From contig CAINED010000076.1 of NCBI GenBank assembly GCA_903847605.1, positions 62,001 to 126,000 of the forward strand: a DNA stretch of 64,000 nucleotides. The letters are read 5' to 3'. Of the stretch, positions 57,943-64,000 are shown one piece after another (within the stretch, counting starts at the first letter, position 1; the number at the start of each line of letters is the position of its first letter). The notes beneath the pieces were generated by a model that made no database searches, was not told where the DNA came from, and saw nothing but the letters and a program-made list of their open reading frames with translations. The position numbers were made by a program, and so were the translations under genes. Origin of the DNA: an uncultured Hyphomicrobiales bacterium (GTDB lineage: Bacteria; Pseudomonadota; Alphaproteobacteria; Rhizobiales; Beijerinckiaceae).

Positions 57943-59508
57943 GTGGTTGCCAATCCGGTTCTTTCCGCCATGTCCGATATCGCCGTCCCGCACGTCAAGC
58001 CGTCCCTGTGGGGGCGCGTCTGGACAGCCGCTCGCGAGCCTGTGGACGCCGCCTCGCTCGCGGTCTTCCGCATCGCGCTCGGCCTGCTCATCGCCTACGA
58101 CGCCCTCCGCAAGGGCGAAAAGATATTCGGCTCCAATAACGGCCTGCCATTCCGCTTCCCTTACGAAGGCTTCGAATGGGTGCCGGCAGCGGGCTCCTAC
58201 GCGCCTTTGCTCGCGAACATCTGGCTGATCTCGGCGATCTGCGTGACGCTCGGCCTGTTCTATCGTCCGGCGATGATTCTCGCGACGGCGCTGACGGCCT
58301 TCGGCTTCCTGCAGGCGGAAGAATTCTATCTCAATCACTACTATCTGCTCATCATCGTCTGCCTGCTGATGAGCCTCGTGCCGGCCAACCGCGCCTTCGC
58401 GCTCGATCCGCTTCTTGCCCGAAAGTATTTCGCACGGCCCGAACAGCCGCAAACCGTCGCGCGCATGCACATGTGGTTGCTGAAGGGGCAGACGGAAATC
58501 GTCCTGATCTATGCAGGCCTCGTCAAGATCAACGCCGACTGGCTCCAGCTCGAGCCGTTGCGTTCGTGGCTCATCAAGCGGCAGGGAAACGTATTCTTCG
58601 GCTCGATCTGGCAATACGACTGGATCGTCGCCGCCGGGAACTACGGTATCATCGCCCTGCACATCCTTGGCGCGCCGTTGTTGCTGTGGAAGCGCACGCG
58701 CCTGCCGATCTTCCTCACCTATTGCGCCTTTCACTCGACCAATCATTTCGTCTTCGATATCGGCATCTTTCCGTGGATGACGATAGCCATGTCGGCGCTG
58801 TTCTTCCCGACGGACTGGCCGCGGCGCGCGCTGCGCCTCTCCTCAGCCGTGACGTCGAACTGGCAGCCTTTGGCGCCAAGCTGGCCTGCGCGCGCCTTTG
58901 CCGCCTTCGCCTGCGTCTGGCTGGTTTCGCAGGCGCTCATTCCCTTGCGCCACTATCTCTACAAGGGCGATGTCGCCTGGACCTATGAAGGCCATCGCTT
59001 CGCATGGCGCATGAAGCTGATCGACAGATGGTCGCCGGGCTTCATTCCCGTGGTCTATATTCCCGAACAGAATCTCCTGCTGGTGCCGCCGTCGCGCAGC
59101 CTTCTCACGCGCAACCAGATGGAGCAGGTGGCGACGCGGCCGCGCACCGCGCAGAAATTCGCGCAACAGCTAGGCGAACACGTGGGCAAGCTGAAGAACG
59201 CGAAAGACGTGCGCGTTCATCTTTACTATCCCGTCGGCTACAACAATCGCGAAGCGACATTGCTGATCGATCCGACTGTCAACCTCGTGAACGCCCCGAC
59301 GTCGCAAATTCCCGCGCCGTGGATCATCACCCATAACGACAAGCCCCTGCGGCGGCTTGAACAGTTCCGCGTGAACCACGACTTCCCGGACTTTCACAAG
59401 CTGACGCCGATGATGGGCCTGCCGCGACCGGTGAACTGCCATCAGACCAGCGACAAGTGGACGGTCTGCCGCGCAGAAGGTTCGCAGCAAATGAGCCGCG
59501 CAAATTGA
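57943..59508 (+). CDS. HTTM-domain (vitamin K-dependent gamma-carboxylase-like) membrane protein
   Basis: EPVDAASLAVFRIALGLLIAYDALRKGEKIFG...EFYLNHYYLLIIVCLLMSLVPANRAFALDPLL...LIYAGLVKINADWL...HSTNHFVFDIGIFPWMTIAMSALFF. Confidence 0.85.
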   Translation: MVANPVLSAMSDIAVPHVKPSLWGRVWTAAREPVDAASLAVFRIALGLLIAYDALRKGEKIFGSNNGLPFRFPYEGFEWVPAAGSYAPLLANIWLISAICVTLGLFYRPAMILATALTAFGFLQAEEFYLNHYYLLIIVCLLMSLVPANRAFALDPLLARKYFARPEQPQTVARMHMWLLKGQTEIVLIYAGLVKINADWLQLEPLRSWLIKRQGNVFFGSIWQYDWIVAAGNYGIIALHILGAPLLLWKRTRLPIFLTYCAFHSTNHFVFDIGIFPWMTIAMSALFFPTDWPRRALRLSSAVTSNWQPLAPSWPARAFAAFACVWLVSQALIPLRHYLYKGDVAWTYEGHRFAWRMKLIDRWSPGFIPVVYIPEQNLLLVPPSRSLLTRNQMEQVATRPRTAQKFAQQLGEHVGKLKNAKDVRVHLYYPVGYNNREATLLIDPTVNLVNAPTSQIPAPWIITHNDKPLRRLEQFRVNHDFPDFHKLTPMMGLPRPVNCHQTSDKWTVCRAEGSQQMSRAN

Positions 59509-59509
59509 T

Positions 59510-61711
59510 TTACGCTGTCATCCGCTGCTGCACTTCCAGTGAAACGGATTTCAAGTTCTCGCGCCGTGCGCTCGTGCCTGCGAGGATGTTGATGCGGCCA
59601 TCGTCGAGGCGCGGCTCCATGTCGAAGCCGGGATAGGCGAGGCGCGATACGGGCAGAGCGAAGGCCGCCGTGCGCGTTTCGCCAGGCTCGATCAAAAGCT
59701 TCGCGAAGTCTTTCAACTCAAGCATCGGGCGCGTGACGAGCGCGACAGGATCGTGCGCGAAGAGAAAGATGGTCGCCTCGCCTGCGCGACCGCCAGCATT
59801 CGTCACGGCCATCTCGACGTGGACGATATCGCTGGCGCCGGCGATGGTCTTGTCGATGCGCAATTCGCCCAGTTCGAAGTTCGTATAGGAGAGCCCGTCG
59901 CCGAACACCCAGCGCGGCCCGATGGGCGCGTCGAGAAAATTGGTCGAGAACCCGTTGTTGGGATCATGCGGGCGTCCGGTGTTGCGCATGCCGTAATGCA
60001 CGGGGATCTGGCCGACGCGATAGGGCCATGAAATGCACAGGCGCGCGGAAGGATTCCATTCGCCGCCGACGACATCGGCAAAGGCGCGCCCGGCCTCGGT
60101 GCCGCCGAACATCGCGATGACAACAGAGCGCGCGCCATCCACCATCCAGTCGGGCAGGATCCACGGCCTGCTGGTTGCGATGACGAGAACGACCGGCTTG
60201 CCGGTGGCGATGATCGCGCGCGCCAGTTCCATCTGGCAGGCGGGTGGACGCGGCAGGGTGCGGCTCGCCGCTTCGCCGCAATGCTGGCGGTCCTCGCCGA
60301 GGCAGAGAAAGACGACATCGCTTTCCCGCGCCGTCTCGATCGCCAGCGCGAGTTCGCCGGGATCGATGGCGTCGTCAGTGGGGCAGCCGCGCGCATGCTG
60401 CACGGTGCAATCGGGAAATCCTTCGCGCAGGCCTTGCAGGAAGCCGATGGCTTCCTTTTCTTCGCCCGCCATGCACCAGGGGCCCATCATCTCGCCCGGC
60501 TTGTCGGCGAGCGGGCCGATGGCTGCGATGTTGCTGCCGTTCTTTGAAACCGGCAGGAGATCGCCCTCGTTCTTCACAAGCACCAGCGAGCGCCGCGCTG
60601 CGTCGCGCGCAGAGACGCGATGCTCGGGGATGGTGTCGGGACCGGGCGAAATCTTTTCGAGTCCGCGCAAAGGATTCTCGAAGAGACCCATCGCTTCCTT
60701 CATATGCAATACGCGGCGTACGGCCGTGTCGATCTCGTCCATCGTCACGAGGCCGCGTTCGAGCGCGACGGGGAGACCGTCCTCGTAAGCGCCCGACATC
60801 ATGTCGATGTCGATGCCTGCCTTCAGAGCGAGGGTCGCCGCCTCCGCCATGTCATGCGCCACGCCATGGGGAATGAGTTCGCCGATCGCATTGTAGTCGC
60901 TGATGACGATGCCCTTGAAACCCCATTTGATGCGCAGCAGATCGCGCAGCAGGCCGCGATGCGCCGTCATCGCGATGCCCGCAACATCCGTGAAGGATGG
61001 CATGATGCCGGCGACGCCTTCTTCCACAGCCGCCTTGAACGGCGGCAGATAGACTTCGTGCAGAGCGCGGCGCGAGACATCGACTTCGGCATAGTCGCGG
61101 CCCGCCGTCACAGCGCCATAGGCGACGAAATGTTTCGCCACTCCGAACATGCGGCGCTGCGGGTCCTTCGCATCGAACTGGAAGCCGCGCACTTTCGCGC
61201 GCGCATATTCGCAATTCACATAGGCGTCCTCACCGGCGCATTCGGAGATGCGGCCCCAGCGCGGATCGCGGCATACGTCGAGCATCGGCGCGAAGGTCAT
61301 CTGGATGCCATCGCGCGTGGCTTCGTCGGCGCTTTCGCGCGCCGTGCGCAGCCACAGGTCGCGATCGAAGGCGCAGGCTTCCGCCAGGGGTATCGGATGG
61401 ATGGTGCGGTGGCCGTGCAGCACATCGACTGCGAAATAGAGAGGAATCTTGAGCCGCGTTTCCTCGACGGCGACGCGCTGGGCCTCGCGGATCTCGTCAT
61501 GGCCCCATGTATTGAGAATGCCGCCGACGCGGCCCTTGCGCATGAGATCGACGGGATCGCCCGGAAGAACCGGCCCGGTGACGACGAGGGAAGCGGCAAG
61601 CATCGAGAGCTGGCCGAGCTTTTCGGCCAGTGTCATTTCGGCGATGAGCGCCTCGATCCTGTCTCCCGCCATGCCCCCGTCCATCCGCTGCTCCGAGCTT
61701 TCTCTTCCCAA
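59510..61711 (-). CDS. Glycoside hydrolase family 3 beta-glucosidase-like
   Basis: 733 aa; HVLHGHRTIHPIPLAEACAFDRDL, GRISECAGEDAY, GFKGIVISDYNAIGEL, FGDGLSYTNFELGEL. Confidence 0.92.
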   Translation of the reverse strand: MGRESSEQRMDGGMAGDRIEALIAEMTLAEKLGQLSMLAASLVVTGPVLPGDPVDLMRKGRVGGILNTWGHDEIREAQRVAVEETRLKIPLYFAVDVLHGHRTIHPIPLAEACAFDRDLWLRTARESADEATRDGIQMTFAPMLDVCRDPRWGRISECAGEDAYVNCEYARAKVRGFQFDAKDPQRRMFGVAKHFVAYGAVTAGRDYAEVDVSRRALHEVYLPPFKAAVEEGVAGIMPSFTDVAGIAMTAHRGLLRDLLRIKWGFKGIVISDYNAIGELIPHGVAHDMAEAATLALKAGIDIDMMSGAYEDGLPVALERGLVTMDEIDTAVRRVLHMKEAMGLFENPLRGLEKISPGPDTIPEHRVSARDAARRSLVLVKNEGDLLPVSKNGSNIAAIGPLADKPGEMMGPWCMAGEEKEAIGFLQGLREGFPDCTVQHARGCPTDDAIDPGELALAIETARESDVVFLCLGEDRQHCGEAASRTLPRPPACQMELARAIIATGKPVVLVIATSRPWILPDWMVDGARSVVIAMFGGTEAGRAFADVVGGEWNPSARLCISWPYRVGQIPVHYGMRNTGRPHDPNNGFSTNFLDAPIGPRWVFGDGLSYTNFELGELRIDKTIAGASDIVHVEMAVTNAGGRAGEATIFLFAHDPVALVTRPMLELKDFAKLLIEPGETRTAAFALPVSRLAYPGFDMEPRLDDGRINILAGTSARRENLKSVSLEVQQRMTA

Positions 61712-61773
61712 TGCCCGGCCGGTCTTTTGACAGAAGCGGAAGAGAGCGCAAGGGCGGCTTCAGGAAAGCGTCG

Positions 61774-62640
61774 TCAGCGCAGCACGCAGGCTTTCGCCCA
61801 CCAGCCCGGATGATCCCTGCGGATGACACGCGCGGCGCGGCTGGCGGATCGCCGGTCCGCGAAAAGCCCAAAGCAGGTTGCCCCCGAGCCCGACATGCGC
61901 GCGAGCTTGCATCCGCGCGCGGCGGAGAGAACGGCAAGCACATGGCCGATCACCGGCGCAATGACGCTGGCGGCGTCCTCCATGTCGTTGCGCGATTTCC
62001 TGAGAATGCGCAGGAGTTCGTCGATATCGGCGCCATCGGGAATTGCGGGATGTGCGCCGTAGCCCGAGGCCTCGCCGGGCTTTAGGCCGATCTGCGCAAA
62101 CACGGATTTCGTCTCGACGGCGACGCCGGGATTGACGAGCACAACGGGCAGAGGCGGCAGCCGCAGCAGCGGGCCCAGTTGCTCGCCCCGACCGCGCATC
62201 ACGCGCGCGCGCTTTTCGAGACACACGGGCACGTCGGAGCCGGTGGCGGCAGCTGCTTTCATCACGCGCGGATCGTGCAGATCGAGCCCGTTGGCCTGCG
62301 CCAGCAGTCTCAAGGCCGCCGCAGCATCCGAGGAGCCGCCGCCGATGCCGGCGGCCACGGGCAGATGTTTGGCGAGCGTGAATGAGCCAGAATGCAAATC
62401 GGGCATTTCGGCGCGAAGATGCCGGGCCGCTTTCAGGACGAGGTTTTCGGCGAGCGGACCAGCGGTGTCGGCGCGCGGCCCGGTTACAGAGAGGCCCTCT
62501 TCCACGCCGGGCGACAGCTTCAGAACATCGCCGAAGCATGTGAAGGCGACGAGGCTTTCGAGATCGTGAAAGCCGTCGTCGCGTCGGCCCAGAATATGCA
62601 GTGTCAGATTGACCTTGGCCGGCGCGCGCTCGATCGGCAT
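61774..62640 (-). CDS. ispE: 4-diphosphocytidyl-2-C-methyl-D-erythritol kinase
   Basis: APAKVNLTLHILGRRDDGFHDLESLVAF, KHLPVAAGIGGGSSDAAAALRLL, MSGSGATCFGLF. Confidence 0.96.
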   Translation of the reverse strand: MPIERAPAKVNLTLHILGRRDDGFHDLESLVAFTCFGDVLKLSPGVEEGLSVTGPRADTAGPLAENLVLKAARHLRAEMPDLHSGSFTLAKHLPVAAGIGGGSSDAAAALRLLAQANGLDLHDPRVMKAAAATGSDVPVCLEKRARVMRGRGEQLGPLLRLPPLPVVLVNPGVAVETKSVFAQIGLKPGEASGYGAHPAIPDGADIDELLRILRKSRNDMEDAASVIAPVIGHVLAVLSAARGCKLARMSGSGATCFGLFADRRSASRAARVIRRDHPGWWAKACVLR

Positions 62641-62661
62641 GGGATCACCGGCACGGCGCGA

Positions 62662-64000
62662 TCAGCCGCCGTCCTTCTTGCCTTCGGCCTCGGGCGCATC
62701 GGCGGGTTTGGCAGGCGGCTGCGTTTCCGCATTCTTCTTCTCGGCTTCCTGCCGTTCGACCGCGTCGAGACCGAGTTCGATCTTCTTGAGAATGCGCGGC
62801 AGATCGTCTTCTTCCGGCTTCAGGTCGCGCGCATGATTCCACTGGAATCCCGCCTCGAGCGTGCGCCCGACCTTCCAGTAGACATCGCCAAGGTGATCGT
62901 TGATCGTCGGATCGGCGGGACGCAATTCCACGGCGCGCTCGAGTTCGCGCAGGGCTTCGTCATATTTGCCGAGCTTGTAATAGGCCCAGCCGAGACTGTC
63001 GACGATATAGCCGTCGGTCGGGCGCAGTTCGACCGCCTTGCGCAGCATGCGGAAAGCTTCGTCGAGATTTTCGCCGCGATCGACCCAGGTGTAGCCGAGA
63101 TAGTTCAGCACGCTCGGTTGATCGGGGAATAGTTCGAGCGCTTTCTTGAAGTCGGCTTCCGCGAGAGGCCATTTCTTCATGCGCTCGTAGGTGACGCCGC
63201 GATAATAAAACGTCGACCAGCTTCCACGGTCGTTCTTCGGCGAGAGGTCCAGCACCTTCGTGTAATATTCCGCCGCGCGCTCGTAGGACTTGCGCGAGCG
63301 ATGCAGATTGCCCAGCGCCAGCAGCGCTTCGGGATCTTCCGGCCGCGATTTCAGAATGCTTTCCAGATGCGCCTGCGCATCGTCCTTGCGTTCCAGCGTT
63401 TCGAGCGTGAGGCCGATTTGCAGATCGGCGTTCGGACGCAGCGGCGACGTTTTCGGCATCAGATCGTAAACGTCGATGGCGCGCTCGTATTGCTTGAGCC
63501 GGTCGTAGATGTCGGCAAGGCTCACGATGGCCAGCGGATGATCGGGCCGCAGATAGATCGCGAGCCGCAGATAGATCATCGGCACGAGTTCCTGCCCGCG
63601 CCGCGGGTTGGCCGAGCCGAGGCCATAAAGCACTTCCGCCGATCCCTCGACGGCGTCGCCGACGGTGGCCGGCAGCGGCTTGCCGTCGTTCAGCGTTTTC
63701 ATGGCGGCGACCACGAGCGGATGACGCGGCAGCAGCGCGTCGAACGCCTTGTAGGCTTCGAGCGCCTTGTCGCGCTCGCCACGGCGGCCGTTGAGGCTTG
63801 CAAAGGCTTCGACGAGACGCAGCGTATTCTTGTCGGATTCGTAGGCCGCCTGCATGCGCTTGATCGCTTCGTCGGGCCTGCCAGCGACATCGTTGATCAG
63901 CGCGCCGTGAAAATCCCGGAACAGCGCCAGCGCCTGATTGTTCAGCGTGCCGATGGTTTCGAGAGCCTTGGCGTTATTGCCCGAGCCGACCCATGTCCAG
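62662..64000 (-). CDS. Tetratricopeptide repeat protein (partial; N-terminus beyond window end)
   Basis: Multiple TPRs (LGWAYYKLGKYDEALRELERAVELRPADPTINDHLGDVYWKVGR); reading frame open to 64000. Confidence 0.9.
   Translation of the reverse strand, partial: WTWVGSGNNAKALETIGTLNNQALALFRDFHGALINDVAGRPDEAIKRMQAAYESDKNTLRLVEAFASLNGRRGERDKALEAYKAFDALLPRHPLVVAAMKTLNDGKPLPATVGDAVEGSAEVLYGLGSANPRRGQELVPMIYLRLAIYLRPDHPLAIVSLADIYDRLKQYERAIDVYDLMPKTSPLRPNADLQIGLTLETLERKDDAQAHLESILKSRPEDPEALLALGNLHRSRKSYERAAEYYTKVLDLSPKNDRGSWSTFYYRGVTYERMKKWPLAEADFKKALELFPDQPSVLNYLGYTWVDRGENLDEAFRMLRKAVELRPTDGYIVDSLGWAYYKLGKYDEALRELERAVELRPADPTINDHLGDVYWKVGRTLEAGFQWNHARDLKPEEDDLPRILKKIELGLDAVERQEAEKKNAETQPPAKPADAPEAEGKKDGG

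Noticed and set aside
60620-61813. 397-aa plus-strand ORF opposite the GH3 gene
   Set aside because: Antisense of a strong GH3 coding sequence; no recognisable domain.

Overview
This is a GC-rich chromosomal window that looks alphaproteobacterial (Hyphomicrobiales/Rhizobiales-like). I judged that from gene content, from the argD-argF-hslO and DUF952-pyrD gene pairs, and from the repeat families; there is no rRNA or other marker to confirm it. I recognise about 60 protein-coding genes. Housekeeping genes are argD, argF, hslO, pyrD, ispE, a phhB-type dehydratase and a terminal TPR protein. Around them is a large catabolic/accessory repertoire: ring-cleavage dioxygenase-type genes, a LigJ-like amidohydrolase, an HpcH/HpaI aldolase, a dihydroxyphthalate-decarboxylase-like protein, flavin monooxygenases, at least six cupin proteins, six TTT/Bug-type solute receptors, five MBL-fold or hydrolase proteins, and ABC transporter parts. 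There is also a FitAB/VapBC-type toxin-antitoxin pair, an S24/LexA-like repressor and an RTX-type protein. The loci most worth follow-up are: (1) two divergent EutA-like ASKHA reactivase paralogs with no EutBC in the window, one carrying an extreme His-rich tail; (2) a putative meta-cleavage aromatic pathway (17.4-25.6 kb) with a REP-type palindrome in most of its intergenic gaps; (3) a family of cupins sharing an HxH...H[QK]HF signature; (4) MBL-fold proteins with degenerate metal-ligand motifs; (5) several perfect inverted or direct repeats that look like operators (S24 repressor, TA operon, LysR, a GTTC-N7-GTTC SOS-like box). No tRNA, rRNA, CRISPR array or transposase was recognised. All function calls come from reading motifs by eye; no database search was run.
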